From NCBI GenBank assembly GCA_021325525.1, contig JAJPHB010000112.1:1-54491 (forward strand): a stretch of 54,491 bases of DNA, written 5' to 3'. The position numbers and the translations under genes are program-made. The notes below the pieces were generated by a model. The model searched no databases, was not told where the DNA came from, and worked only from the letters and a program-made list of their open reading frames with translations. Positions 1 to 8,288 of the stretch are shown one piece after another. Position 1 is the first letter of the stretch, and every line of letters begins with the position of its first letter. This stretch comes from Alphaproteobacteria bacterium (GTDB lineage Bacteria > Pseudomonadota > Alphaproteobacteria > ATCC43930 > CGMCC-115725).

Positions 1-794
1 ATGAGATAGCAGTCGCCGTCCGGCATATCGAGATGGATCGAGGGTTGCCGCTCGACCGCGCCGGCGAGAATGCCGGCATGGATGAGAAGGTTGCGCACGC
101 CGCGCTTGGCGATCCTGACCGTCGAGGCGCGCGCCGTGCCGCCGCCGCCGAGCTCGGTCGAAACGAAGGTCTTGCCCATCGCCTCGGCGGCGGTGTCGTA
201 CATGCCGACGGCATCGAGTTCGAGCAGCATGACCGAATAAGGCGCGTTGAACGCGGCCATGGCGGCGGCGCAGCGCGCCTCCTGAGCCTTGTCGCCGAGA
301 AGATGCACCGCCGCGAAGGGCACGAACTCCAGCGTCTTGCCGCCGGAATGGATGTCGAGGACCACATCCGCCATGGGCAGGAGGTGGCGCTGAATATAGT
401 CGGCGATCTTTTCCGTGACCGTGCCGTCGGCCTTCCCGGGAAAGATGCGGTTCATGTTGCCCTTGTCGATGGGCGAGGTCCGCGTCCCGGCGCGGAAGGC
501 CGGGTAGTTCATCGCCGGCAGAATGATGACCCGCCCCGTCACCTCCTCAGCGCGCAGCGTCCGGGCGAGGTCGAAGAGCGCCACCGGTCCCTCGTATTCA
601 TCGCCATGATTGGCGCCAGTGAGGAGCGCCGTCGGCCCCTCGCCGCGCTTGACCACGGCGATCGGGATCATGATCGCGCCCCAGGCCGAATCATCGCGGC
701 TGTAGGGAAGCTTGAGGTGGCCGTGCTGGATCCCGTCGGCGGCGAAATCGACGGTGGCGGCGACGGGCGACGGCTTCGCGGCGGCTGCGGGCAT
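1..794 (-). CDS. doeB: N-acetyl-L-2,4-diaminobutyrate deacetylase DoeB/EutE, 3' end cut by window edge
   Basis: Zinc-dependent deacetylase of the succinylglutamate desuccinylase/aspartoacylase family. In ectoine breakdown it removes acetate from N-acetyl-2,4-diaminobutyrate, the product of ectoine hydrolase, in the cytoplasm. The visible 264 codons begin MPAAAAKPSP. They carry the zinc motif NHGDEYEG (H63, E66), a DIHSGG motif that would supply the second zinc histidine, and the family block STELGGGGTA. The start follows a GAGGAA ribosome-binding site 11 bp after the gntR stop, making it the last visible gene of the ehu-gntR-doeB operon. The C-terminus lies outside the window. Assignment to DoeB rather than another acylase rests on the motifs plus the ehu/eut context. 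Confidence 0.85.
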   Translation of the reverse strand, partial: MPAAAAKPSPVAATVDFAADGIQHGHLKLPYSRDDSAWGAIMIPIAVVKRGEGPTALLTGANHGDEYEGPVALFDLARTLRAEEVTGRVIILPAMNYPAFRAGTRTSPIDKGNMNRIFPGKADGTVTEKIADYIQRHLLPMADVVLDIHSGGKTLEFVPFAAVHLLGDKAQEARCAAAMAAFNAPYSVMLLELDAVGMYDTAAEAMGKTFVSTELGGGGTARASTVRIAKRGVRNLLIHAGILAGAVERQPSIHLDMPDGDCYL

Positions 795-805
795 CGGATC
801 GTTCC

Positions 806-1519
806 TCAGAGCGGCTTCTGTCCCGGATAGAGGCGCATCCGGTTGAAGCTCATCGAGATGTGGCTGCGGCGGATATAGCCGATGGCTTCGAGGTCCCCCA
901 CCTCCATCGCCGCCAAGATGTCCGCCATCTCCCTGCGAAACACGACAATCTCATCGCGGAGGTTGAGGCGCGGAACGGAGCGGAGCCAGATGCGGGTCGT
1001 CTGGTAGTAGAGCCTCTCGGATATCTCGCGCAAAGGTTGATTACCGGTCATCGCCGAGAGCTCCTGGAAGAAATCCATGTTGAGGCGGGCGAAGGCGCGC
1101 GGGTCCGGCGCCTCGGCGAGCGCGTCACAACGCGCGACGAGCGCCCGCACCCGCGCCACATCCGCCGGCGTGCGCGGCAGGGGATCGAGCTTGCCGAGCA
1201 GCACCGCGAGCTCCATGCGGAGCTGAAAGACCTGCGCCAGCGCCTCGATATCGACATCGGTGACGAAGGTGCCGACGCCGTGCCGGCTCTGCAGCAGGCC
1301 CTCGGCTTCGAGGCGCGACAGCACGCTGCGGATCGGCGTGCGGCTGACGCCGAATTCCTGCGCGAACTCCTCCTCGGCGAGGCGCGCATAAGGCGGGTAG
1401 TCGAGGAGGCAAATGCGGTCGCGAATCGTGTTGTAGATGCGCTCGAAGCGCTCGCGCGACAGGCTCTTGCGCGGCGGCCGACGCGACCGCGCCGACGCGA
1501 GCTGCGCGACCGGCCTCAT
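806..1519 (-). CDS. GntR/FadR-family (FCD) transcriptional regulator of the ectoine locus
   Basis: 237-residue regulator. The N-terminal winged helix (about residues 22-88) contains the GntR pattern EEFAQEFGVSRTPIRSVLSRL and a wing ending GVGTFVTD. The C-terminal half is an all-helical FCD-type ligand domain. Its ATG overlaps the ehuA stop by 4 bp, so it is translationally coupled to the transporter. It lacks the PLP-binding aminotransferase domain of the MocR-type regulator EnuR known from Ruegeria, so that symbol is not used. Inference: it senses an ectoine-derived intermediate and binds the palindrome at 4758-4771, because FCD regulators often recognise TGTATACA-like sites. Confidence 0.85.
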   Translation of the reverse strand: MRPVAQLASARSRRPPRKSLSRERFERIYNTIRDRICLLDYPPYARLAEEEFAQEFGVSRTPIRSVLSRLEAEGLLQSRHGVGTFVTDVDIEALAQVFQLRMELAVLLGKLDPLPRTPADVARVRALVARCDALAEAPDPRAFARLNMDFFQELSAMTGNQPLREISERLYYQTTRIWLRSVPRLNLRDEIVVFRREMADILAAMEVGDLEAIGYIRRSHISMSFNRMRLYPGQKPL

Positions 1520-2304
1520 ACGGCGTCGAGGACGGCGCGCAGGAACTGCCGCGTCCGCTCGTTCTTCGGGTTGCCGAAGAACTCCTCGGGCTTTCCTTCC
1601 TCCTCGATCTTGCCGCGGTGGAAGAAGGCGATGCGGTCGGCGAATTCCTTGGCGAAGCCCATCTGGTGCGTGACCATCAGCATGGTGAGGTCGTGCTCGG
1701 CGCCGAGCTTGCGGATGACGTTCAGCACCTCGCCCACCAGCTCCGGGTCGAGCGCCGAGGTCACCTCGTCGAATAGCATGACCTTGGGTCGCATGGCGAG
1801 GGCGCGGGCGATCGCGACGCGCTGCTGCTGCCCGCCCGAGAGCTGGCTCGGATAGTGGTTCTTCTTGCCGGCGAGCCCGACCATGTCGAGGAGCTCGGCG
1901 GCGCGCTCGGCGGCTTGGTGCTTCGGCAGGCCGAGCACCGTCATCGGCGCCTCCATGCAATTCTTGAGCGCCGTCATATGCGGAAACAGGTTGAAGTGCT
2001 GGAAGACCATGCCGATCTTGCCGCGCACGCGCCGCAGATGCCGGGCGTCGGCGGGAACGAGGCGGCCGCCGCGCTCGACATGCGTCAAGGGCTCGCCTTC
2101 GACCCAGATGACGCCGCCATCGATGCGCTCGAGCGTCATCAGCATGCGCAGGACCGTCGTCTTGCCCGAGCCGGAGGGGCCGATCAGCGCCACCTTCTCG
2201 CCGTGCGCGATGGCGAAGTCGAGCCCATCGATAACGGTCAGCCGGCCGTAGCGCTTCGTCACCCCGGCGAACTTCACCATCGGCGTGGCTCTATCGAGGG
2301 TCAT
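1516..2304 (-). CDS. ehuA: Ectoine/hydroxyectoine ABC transporter ATP-binding protein EhuA
   Basis: Cytoplasmic ATPase of a polar-amino-acid type ABC importer, 262 residues. It has Walker A GPSGSGKT (about 42-49), the Q-loop in MVFQHFNLFPH, signature LSGGQQQR (155-162), Walker B VMLFDE (175-180) and the H-loop histidine near 213. The start chosen is the ATG overlapping the ehuD stop (ATGA junction), giving MTLDRATP. It sits between ehuD and gntR in one operon. The domain alone would fit any PAAT-family importer (glutamine, octopine). The ectoine assignment comes from the linked doeB, doeA, eutB and eutC genes. Confidence 0.87.
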   Translation of the reverse strand: MTLDRATPMVKFAGVTKRYGRLTVIDGLDFAIAHGEKVALIGPSGSGKTTVLRMLMTLERIDGGVIWVEGEPLTHVERGGRLVPADARHLRRVRGKIGMVFQHFNLFPHMTALKNCMEAPMTVLGLPKHQAAERAAELLDMVGLAGKKNHYPSQLSGGQQQRVAIARALAMRPKVMLFDEVTSALDPELVGEVLNVIRKLGAEHDLTMLMVTHQMGFAKEFADRIAFFHRGKIEEEGKPEEFFGNPKNERTRQFLRAVLDAV

Positions 2305-2960
2305 CGGACGAACCTCCGGCCGAGCGCCCGCTCGACCTGGCGGATGAGCGCGGCCGAGACGAGGCTCATCGCCAGGAAGAGGGCGCCGACGAGGGTGATG
2401 GGCTCGACATAGCGGAAGGTCTCGGAGCCCAGGATCTTCGCCGTCTGCATGAGTTCGAGGACGGCGATCGCCGAAAGCAGTGGCGTCTCCTTGAAGAGGG
2501 CGACGAGATAATTGCCGAGCGGCGGCACGACCGGCGGGATCGCCTGCGGCAGGATGATGTCCTTGAAGGTCGTGTAGAGGCTGAGGTTGAGCGCGATCGA
2601 CGCTTCCCATTGGCCGCGCGGAATATTCTCGAGGCCGGCGCGGTAGACCTCGGCGCAATAGGTCGCGTAATGGAGGCCGAGGGCGAGGACGCCCGCCGTG
2701 AAGGCGTCGAGAGTGACCCCGAATTTCGGCAGGACGAAATAGAGGAAGAAGATCTGGATGAGGAGCGGCGTCGAGCGGACGAGCTCGATCAGCATCGAGA
2801 CCGGCCAGGCGACCGCCGGGCCCAGCATGCGCAGAATGGCGAAGACGAGCCCGAGCACCGCCGCCATGGCAAAGCCGAGCAGCGTCGCCTCGATGGTGAT
2901 GATCGCCGCCTGCCCGAGCACCGGCAGGATCTCGAGCGCATAGCCCCAATCCCACAGCAT
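2301..2960 (-). CDS. ehuD: Ectoine/hydroxyectoine ABC transporter permease EhuD
   Basis: Inner-membrane permease of the polar amino acid (HisM/GlnP) family, 219 residues with about five hydrophobic segments. The cytoplasmic EAA loop, which docks onto the ATPase EhuA, reads GQWEASIALNLSLY and continues into IILPQAIPPV. The start follows the ehuC stop with a TGATG one-base overlap, so EhuC and EhuD are probably made stoichiometrically as a heterodimeric pore. It is paralogous to EhuC directly upstream. Substrate specificity is inferred from the operon. Confidence 0.85.
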   Translation of the reverse strand: MLWDWGYALEILPVLGQAAIITIEATLLGFAMAAVLGLVFAILRMLGPAVAWPVSMLIELVRSTPLLIQIFFLYFVLPKFGVTLDAFTAGVLALGLHYATYCAEVYRAGLENIPRGQWEASIALNLSLYTTFKDIILPQAIPPVVPPLGNYLVALFKETPLLSAIAVLELMQTAKILGSETFRYVEPITLVGALFLAMSLVSAALIRQVERALGRRFVR

Positions 2961-3691
2961 CAGTGCGCCCGCCCGCGCGCGAGCCCGCGCGAGGCCGCCC
3001 CTTCGATAAGGCGCATGCCGATCGTGATCGCCAGCGAGATCGCGAGATAGATGAGGAGCACCAGGGTGAAGATGTCGATCGTCTTGAAGGTCGTCTGGTT
3101 CATCTCCTGCGCCTTGAAGGCGAGGTCGGAGATGGTGATGAGCGAGACGAGCGCCGTCGCCTTCAAAAGCTCGATGAAGAGATTGCCCCAGGGCGGGATC
3201 ATCGCCACCACGGCCTGCGGCAGGATGATCCGCCGCAGCATCTGCCCGCGCGTCATGTTGAGCGCCGTCGAGGCTTCCCACTGGCCGCGCGGCACCGCCC
3301 CGATCGCGGCGCGCACGATCTCGGCGCCGTAGGCCCCGACATTGAGGCCGAGCGTCAGCACCGCCACCGTGAAGGGGGCGAGCGAGATGCCGAAATCCGG
3401 CAGCACGAAGAAAAGCCAGAAGAGCTGCACCAGAGCCGAGGTGCCGCGAAAGATCTCGATATAGGCGCGGGCGAGCCAGCGCAGCGGCAGCGGTCCGTAG
3501 AGCCGCGCCAGCGCCGCCGCGACGCCGAAGAGCACGGCGAGAAGCGAGCCGACCAGCGCGATCCGCACCGTCATCCACGCGCCCTCGATGAGGCCCGGCA
3601 TGAAGGTGCGGAAGGGCTCCGTCGTCGACAGTCCCGCGACGAGAGCAAGGCTCGCCGCCAGCATGACGGCGATGGAGCGGATTCCCATCAT
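2960..3691 (-). CDS. ehuC: Ectoine/hydroxyectoine ABC transporter permease EhuC
   Basis: Second membrane subunit of the ectoine importer, 243 residues, same PAAT permease family as EhuD. Membrane segments include the N-terminal hydrophobic stretch around residues 5-21 and a block around FWLFFVLPDFGISL. The EAA loop is GQWEASTALNMTRGQ followed by RRIILPQAVVAMIPP. It shares a one-base stop-start overlap with ehuD. A nested palindrome lies between ehuB and this gene and may lower permease expression relative to the binding protein, a common ABC-importer arrangement (inference). Confidence 0.86.
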   Translation of the reverse strand: MMGIRSIAVMLAASLALVAGLSTTEPFRTFMPGLIEGAWMTVRIALVGSLLAVLFGVAAALARLYGPLPLRWLARAYIEIFRGTSALVQLFWLFFVLPDFGISLAPFTVAVLTLGLNVGAYGAEIVRAAIGAVPRGQWEASTALNMTRGQMLRRIILPQAVVAMIPPWGNLFIELLKATALVSLITISDLAFKAQEMNQTTFKTIDIFTLVLLIYLAISLAITIGMRLIEGAASRGLARGRAH

Positions 3692-3693
3692 GG

Positions 3694-3763
3694 GCCCCTC
3701 ACCCTAACCCTCTCCCCGCAGGCGGGGAGAGGGAGGGGCCCGCGCAGCGGGAGGGTGAGGGGC
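3694..3763. repeat. Nested palindromic repeat between ehuC and ehuB
   Basis: Two concentric inverted repeats. The outer arms GCCCCTCACCCT (3694-3705) and AGGGTGAGGGGC (3752-3763) are perfect complements. The inner arms CCCTCTCCCCGC (3708-3719) and GCGGGGAGAGGG (3722-3733) form a 12-bp stem with a 2-base loop. The same modules recur at several other intergenic sites in this window. Within the ehu operon the RNA hairpin could protect ehuB mRNA or attenuate transcription into ehuC. Confidence 0.9.
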
Positions 3764-3794
3764 GCCGACACTCGTTTGCGCCCTTTGCGCTCGC

Positions 3795-4670
3795 CTACTT
3801 CCCGGCGCAGAGCTCGGCGGTCGTCTTCGTCGGCAGGAAGCCTTTGCCGAAGCCGAAGGGCGTCACCAGCGCGAGATGCTCGGGCGTGCCGATGAAGGCC
3901 TTCAGCTCCTTGTTGAAGGCGGCCAGCAGGTCCTTGTCCTCCTTGCGGAAGCCGAAGGCGCCGTGGCCCATGACCGACTTGCCGGCAACTTCGGCGAAGG
4001 GCGGCGTCGATTCGACGCCCGTGCCCTTCTTCGCCATGCTGGCGATCGAGAGCGCGGTCAGCGCCGCGCCGTCGGCACGCCCCGATTCGACGGCGGCGAG
4101 CATGCTCGACTGGTCGGGCAGGACTTCGAGCTGCGACTGGCCGACGCCGGATTCCTTGGCATAGCCGCCCTCGACGGCGCCGGCCATGACCGCGAGCTTC
4201 AAATCCTTCTGCTGGGCAAAGGAGGCGAGGTCCTTGATCCCCTTGGGATTGCCCTGCTTCACCAGGATGGCTTCGCCGATGCCGTAGCTCGGCTCGGAGA
4301 AGGCGATCTCCTGGCAGCGCTTCGGATTGACGAACATGCCGGCGGCGATGATGTCGAAGCGATGCGCCTTGAGGCCGGGGATGAGCGAGCCGAATTCGGT
4401 GAGGACGCCGTCCACCTCGGAAATGCCGAGCTTCTTCAAAACGACTTTCGCGACCTCGGGCGCCTCGCCCGTCAGCTTGCCGTCGGGCGTCGCATAGGCG
4501 AAGGGCGCCTCATTGGCAAAACCGACGCGGATGTATCCCTGCTTCTTCGCCCGCTCCAGCGTCGTCTCGGCGCTGGCGCCGAGCGTCGAGGCCGCCGTGA
4601 TGGCGACGGCGCCGAGCGCCGCAACGGCGATCATCGAGGCACGGCGGGTAATGCTGCTTCTCTCGGACAT
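3795..4670 (-). CDS. ehuB: Ectoine/hydroxyectoine ABC transporter substrate-binding protein EhuB
   Basis: Periplasmic solute-binding protein of family 3, 291 residues. The N-terminus MSERSSITRR is followed by a hydrophobic segment and a likely signal-peptidase site after GASA (residue 34). The mature protein has the SBP_bac_3 layout: RVGFANEAPFAY, then SLIPGLKAHRFDIIAAGMF, with a C-terminal GKGFLPTKTTAELC. The ATG is preceded by GGGAGGCTCCCGC. It is the first gene of the leftward arm and is read from the divergent control region, consistent with binding-protein overproduction. Substrate is inferred from the surrounding catabolic genes. Confidence 0.86.
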   Translation of the reverse strand: MSERSSITRRASMIAVAALGAVAITAASTLGASAETTLERAKKQGYIRVGFANEAPFAYATPDGKLTGEAPEVAKVVLKKLGISEVDGVLTEFGSLIPGLKAHRFDIIAAGMFVNPKRCQEIAFSEPSYGIGEAILVKQGNPKGIKDLASFAQQKDLKLAVMAGAVEGGYAKESGVGQSQLEVLPDQSSMLAAVESGRADGAALTALSIASMAKKGTGVESTPPFAEVAGKSVMGHGAFGFRKEDKDLLAAFNKELKAFIGTPEHLALVTPFGFGKGFLPTKTTAELCAGK

Positions 4671-5088
4671 GCGGGAGCCTCCCTCTCTCCTCAGCGGGCT
4701 CGGCTGTCCCGACGCCCGGTCGTGGAAAGATTGCCAGGACGCGGCGCCGAATGCAAGAGATGTATACATCTTTGCTGGACGACGCAAGAAAACGCCGTCA
4801 TACTGCCTGGGCACAAAAGAATGGGAGAGGATGGGCTGGTGCGGGTCCGTATCCTTCGATTTCGGGCTCCGCCCTCTTCGTGCCGGATGAGGAGAGACTA
4901 TAAGTAACTGGATTGCCTTGTGAAACACTCCTTGTGGCGAGCGGAGGCTGCACGGCCGATAGCGAGGGAACAGGTCCAGGATCTCGTTTCGCCGGCCGAT
5001 TCCTCGGGCACGGCATCGCTCGACCGCACAAATGATTGAGGGAGAAGCCCGTCTTGTTGTGTACAGCTTTGCTGACCTATCTCGTCCG
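4671..5088. promoter_or_regulatory. Divergent control region between the ehu transporter arm and the eut catabolic arm
   Basis: 418 bp without a convincing gene and visibly less GC-rich than its surroundings. It separates ehuB (leftward) from eutB (rightward). It contains the perfect palindrome at 4758-4771, which overlaps the likely -10 zone of the ehuB promoter: read leftward, TTGCGT lies 15-17 bases before the TATACA core. TGTACA at 5060-5065, just before eutB, resembles half of the same motif. Short open frames here have no recognisable family signature, and no eutA remnant was recognised. Confidence 0.6.
4758..4771. promoter_or_regulatory. Putative GntR operator, 14-bp perfect palindrome
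   Basis: AGATGTATACATCT is self-complementary over all 14 bases with core TGTATACA, the type of site used by many FadR/FCD GntR regulators. It lies 88 bp upstream of the ehuB start in the only divergent control region of the locus. The linked GntR gene is the natural partner. Binding is inferred. Confidence 0.65.
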
Positions 5089-6090
5089 ATGAACGCATCG
5101 CCTGGACTCGCCGACATTCTGGATGCGCGGCGGCGGATCGCGCCCATCGCGCTCCGCACCCCGCTCCTGCGCGCCGAGGCCCTGTCGCGACGGAGCGGGC
5201 AGGACGTGTTCCTCAAGCTCGAAACCATGCAGCCCACGGGCGCCTTCAAAATCCGCGGCGCCGCCAATGCCCTGATGCGGCTGTCGCCGGAGCGGCGCCA
5301 TCGCGGCGTCGTCTGTGCCTCGACCGGCAATCACGGCCGCGCCGTCGCCTTCGTCGCCGGCCGGCTCGGCATGCGGGCGACGGTTTGCCTGTCCGCGCTC
5401 GTGCCCGAGGCCAAGGCCGCGGCGATCGCGGCGCTCGGCGCGACGGTGCGCCGGATCGGGCGCTCGCAGGACGAGGCGATGGCCGAAGTGGCGCGCGCCG
5501 TCGCCGCGGAAGGCAGGATCGAGGTGCCGCCTTTCGATGATCCCAGCGTCATCGCCGGCCAGGGCACGATCGGCTTCGAGCTGGCGGAGGATCTGCCGGA
5601 GCTCGAAGCCATCATCGTGCCGCTCTCGGGCGGCGGCCTCGCCGGCGGCATCGCGCTTGCCGCCAAGGCGCTACGCCCCGGCATTCGCGTCATCGGCGTC
5701 TCGATGGAGCACGGCGCGGCGATGCGCGAGAGCCTCGCCGCCGGGCGCCCGGTCGAAGTCGAGGAGCAGCCTTCGCTCGCCGATTCGCTGGGCGGCGGCA
5801 TCGGCCGCGACAACAGATGGACCTTCGATCTCTGCCGCCGCCTTCTCGACGATGCCGTGCTGGTGAGCGAAGCCGAGATCTACCGCGCAATCGCCCACCT
5901 CCTCCTCGAGGAGCGCCTCGTCGCCGAAGGCGCGGCCGCGGTGTCGGCGGCCGCTCTCCTCGCGGGCAAAGTCCAGCTTCGCGGCCCGACGGCGCTCATC
6001 CTCAGCGGCTGCAATCTCGATCGCCACCAGCTCGCGCGCATCGCGAGCGGCGCATCGGTCCGGATCGGCGACAGGGAGGTGCGGGGATGA
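5089..6090 (+). CDS. eutB: Threonine dehydratase-like PLP enzyme EutB (hydroxyectoine utilisation)
   Basis: Fold-type II PLP enzyme of the threonine/serine dehydratase family, 333 residues from the chosen start. The Schiff-base lysine is K54 in PTGAFKIRGA. The substrate loop STGNHG is at about 78-83 and the phosphate-binding glycine loop SGGGLAGG at about 180-187. An in-frame ATG at 5032 would add 19 residues unlike the family and would overlap the probable operator zone, so 5089 is preferred, although neither has a strong ribosome-binding site. In ectoine users EutB acts with EutC (and EutA) to feed 5-hydroxyectoine into the ectoine pathway. eutA is missing here. It overlaps eutC by 4 bp. 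Confidence 0.83.
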   Translation: MNASPGLADILDARRRIAPIALRTPLLRAEALSRRSGQDVFLKLETMQPTGAFKIRGAANALMRLSPERRHRGVVCASTGNHGRAVAFVAGRLGMRATVCLSALVPEAKAAAIAALGATVRRIGRSQDEAMAEVARAVAAEGRIEVPPFDDPSVIAGQGTIGFELAEDLPELEAIIVPLSGGGLAGGIALAAKALRPGIRVIGVSMEHGAAMRESLAAGRPVEVEEQPSLADSLGGGIGRDNRWTFDLCRRLLDDAVLVSEAEIYRAIAHLLLEERLVAEGAAAVSAAALLAGKVQLRGPTALILSGCNLDRHQLARIASGASVRIGDREVRG

Positions 6091-7079
6091 GAAAGGTAGT
6101 CATCCTGACCGAGACGGAGCTTCGCCGCTGCGTCGCCATCGACCCCGACGCCGTCGCCGTCGTCGAGGCGGCGTTCCACGCGCTCGCGACCAAGGCGGTG
6201 GCGATGCCGCCGATCCTGCGCCTCGACATTCCCGAGGCGAACGGCGAGGTCGATGTGAAGACCGCCTATATCCCCGGCGTCCCAAGCTTCGCCATCAAGG
6301 TCAGCCCCGGCTTCTTCGACAATCCGAAGCGCGGACTGCCGAGCCTCAACGGCCTCATGATGCTGCTGAGCGCCAGCACCGGCCTCGTCGAGGCGGTGCT
6401 GCTCGACAACGGCTATCTGACGGATATCCGCACGGCGGCGGCGGGCGCCGTCGCGGCGAAGCATCTGGCGCCGGCGCATGTCGAGACGGCGGGCGTGCTC
6501 GGCGCCGGCGCGCAGGCGCGGCTGCAGCTCGCGGCGGCGCATCTCGTCCGCCCCTTCGCCCGCGCCCTCGTCTGGGCGCGCGATGCGGCGAAGGCTGAGG
6601 ATTGCTCCCGCGACATCGCGGCGATGCTCGAGATCGAGGCGCGCGCCGTCGCCGATCCGGCCCGCCTCGTCGCCGAAAGCCAGCTCGTCGTCACGGCGAC
6701 CCCGGCGCGGAGGCCGATCCTCGGGGCGGAGTGGCTGCATCCCGGCCTCCACATCACGGCGATAGGCGCCGACTCACCCGAGAAGAACGAAATCGCGCCG
6801 GCGGCGATCGCGCGGGCCGACCGCTTCGTCTGCGACCGCCGCAGCCAGTCGAGCCAGTCGGGCGAGCTGCATCACGCGGAAAAATCCGGCCTGCTGCGCG
6901 ACGGCTTCGCAGCCATCGAGCTCGGCGAGGTCATCGCCGGCACCGCGCCCGGCCGGACCTCGCCCGAGGCGATCACGATCTGCGATCTCACCGGCACCGG
7001 CGTGCAGGACACGGCGATCGCCACCTTCGCCCTCCGCCGCGCCGCCGAGCACGGTCTCGGCGCCGCGCTCGCGGCCTGA
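6087..7079 (+). CDS. eutC: Ornithine cyclodeaminase-family protein EutC (hydroxyectoine utilisation)
   Basis: 330-residue member of the ornithine cyclodeaminase/mu-crystallin family. The dinucleotide-binding motif GVLGAGAQA is at about 137-145. Family blocks include PGVPSFAIKVSPGFF, LLDNGYLTDIRTAAAG and the C-terminal DLTGTGVQDTAIA. The start overlaps the eutB stop (ATGA) and has GGAGGT upstream. EutC is the usual partner of EutB in 5-hydroxyectoine use. The exact chemistry of the pair is not evident from sequence. An ectoine-unrelated cyclodeaminase is unlikely given the adjacent doeA. Confidence 0.84.
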   Translation: MRKVVILTETELRRCVAIDPDAVAVVEAAFHALATKAVAMPPILRLDIPEANGEVDVKTAYIPGVPSFAIKVSPGFFDNPKRGLPSLNGLMMLLSASTGLVEAVLLDNGYLTDIRTAAAGAVAAKHLAPAHVETAGVLGAGAQARLQLAAAHLVRPFARALVWARDAAKAEDCSRDIAAMLEIEARAVADPARLVAESQLVVTATPARRPILGAEWLHPGLHITAIGADSPEKNEIAPAAIARADRFVCDRRSQSSQSGELHHAEKSGLLRDGFAAIELGEVIAGTAPGRTSPEAITICDLTGTGVQDTAIATFALRRAAEHGLGAALAA

Positions 7080-7109
7080 CCCGCCCCCTTTTGAGAATAG
7101 GACAACGAC

Positions 7110-8288
7110 ATGCGAACCAGCTATTTCGACGCCGCGGAATTCGCGCAGCGGCGCGCCAAGGTGAAGGCGGCGATGGCGACGGCGGGGCTCGACCTCCTCC
7201 TCTGCGCCGACCCGGCGAATATGGACTACCTCACCGGCTACAAGGGCTGGTCCTTCTATGTGCCGCAATGCGTGCTGGTCCATGCGGAGGAGCCGCATCC
7301 GGTCTGGATCGGGCGCGGCCAGGACGGCGCCGCCGCACATCTGACGACCGATCTTCCCGCCGACCACATCCTCCCCTACCCCGACGATTACGTGCAGAAC
7401 CGCGCGCGCCATCCGATGAGTTTCGTCGCCGACTACATCCGCACGCGCGGCTGGCACAAGGCGCGGATCGGCCTCGAAATGGACGCCTATTATTTCTCGG
7501 GGCGCGCCGCCGACACGATCAGCGCCGATCTGCCCGATGCCCGCTTCACGGATTGCGACCACCTCGTCAACTGGGTGCGCATCGTGAAGTCGTCGGCCGA
7601 GCTCCGCTATATCCGCGAGGCGGCGGTGCTCGTCGGCCGGGCGATGCGTGCCGGCCTCGACCGCATCGCCCCGGGAGTCCGGCAATGCGACGTCGTCGCC
7701 GAGATCTATCGGGCGCAGGTGCGCGGAACCGACGAGTTCGGCGGCGATTACACCGCCATCTGCCCGCTGCTGCCGAGCGGCGAAGGCACGGGCACGCCGC
7801 ACCTCACCTGGTCGGACGAGACCTACAAGACCGGCGAGCCGATCATCCTCGAACTCGCGGGATCGCGCCTCGGCTATCACTGCCCGATGGCGCGCACCGC
7901 CTATCTCGGCACGCCGCCGGCGCGCTTTTCCGATACCGCGAAAATCGTCGCCGAAGGGCTGCATGCGGCCCTCGCAGCGGCGCGGCCCGGCGCCACGGCC
8001 GCCGCCGTCGAGGCGGCCTGGCGCGGCGTCATCGCCCGCCACGGCATCCGCAAGGAGAGCCGCATCGGCTATTCCTTCGGCCTCGCCTATCCGCCCGATT
8101 GGGGCGAGCACACCGCGAGCCTCAGGCCGGGCGACGACACTGTCCTCGCGACAGACATGACCTTCCACTGCATTCCCGGCATCTGGGAGGATGGTTGGGG
8201 CATCGAGATCTCCGCCGCCTTCGCCGTCACTGACAAGGGCGGCGTGCCGTTCTACGACTTTCCCGAGGATCTCGTGGTCAAGGCATGA
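7110..8288 (+). CDS. doeA: Ectoine hydrolase DoeA/EutD (M24 peptidase fold)
   Basis: 392-residue creatinase/aminopeptidase-P-like enzyme that opens the ectoine ring to N-acetyl-2,4-diaminobutyrate, the substrate of DoeB. The N-terminal creatinase domain runs to about residue 165 (motif DPANMDYLTGY). The C-terminal pita-bread domain has EFGGDYTAICPLLPSGEGT and the family block TDMTFHCIPGIWEDGWGIE. The five metal ligands of true aminopeptidase P are not evident, as expected for ectoine hydrolases. It overlaps doeX by 4 bp. Confidence 0.9.
   Translation: MRTSYFDAAEFAQRRAKVKAAMATAGLDLLLCADPANMDYLTGYKGWSFYVPQCVLVHAEEPHPVWIGRGQDGAAAHLTTDLPADHILPYPDDYVQNRARHPMSFVADYIRTRGWHKARIGLEMDAYYFSGRAADTISADLPDARFTDCDHLVNWVRIVKSSAELRYIREAAVLVGRAMRAGLDRIAPGVRQCDVVAEIYRAQVRGTDEFGGDYTAICPLLPSGEGTGTPHLTWSDETYKTGEPIILELAGSRLGYHCPMARTAYLGTPPARFSDTAKIVAEGLHAALAAARPGATAAAVEAAWRGVIARHGIRKESRIGYSFGLAYPPDWGEHTASLRPGDDTVLATDMTFHCIPGIWEDGWGIEISAAFAVTDKGGVPFYDFPEDLVVKA

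Noticed and set aside
806-1519. Naming the GntR regulator EnuR
   Set aside because: EnuR is a MocR-type protein with a PLP aminotransferase domain of about 480 residues; this one is a 237-residue FCD type.
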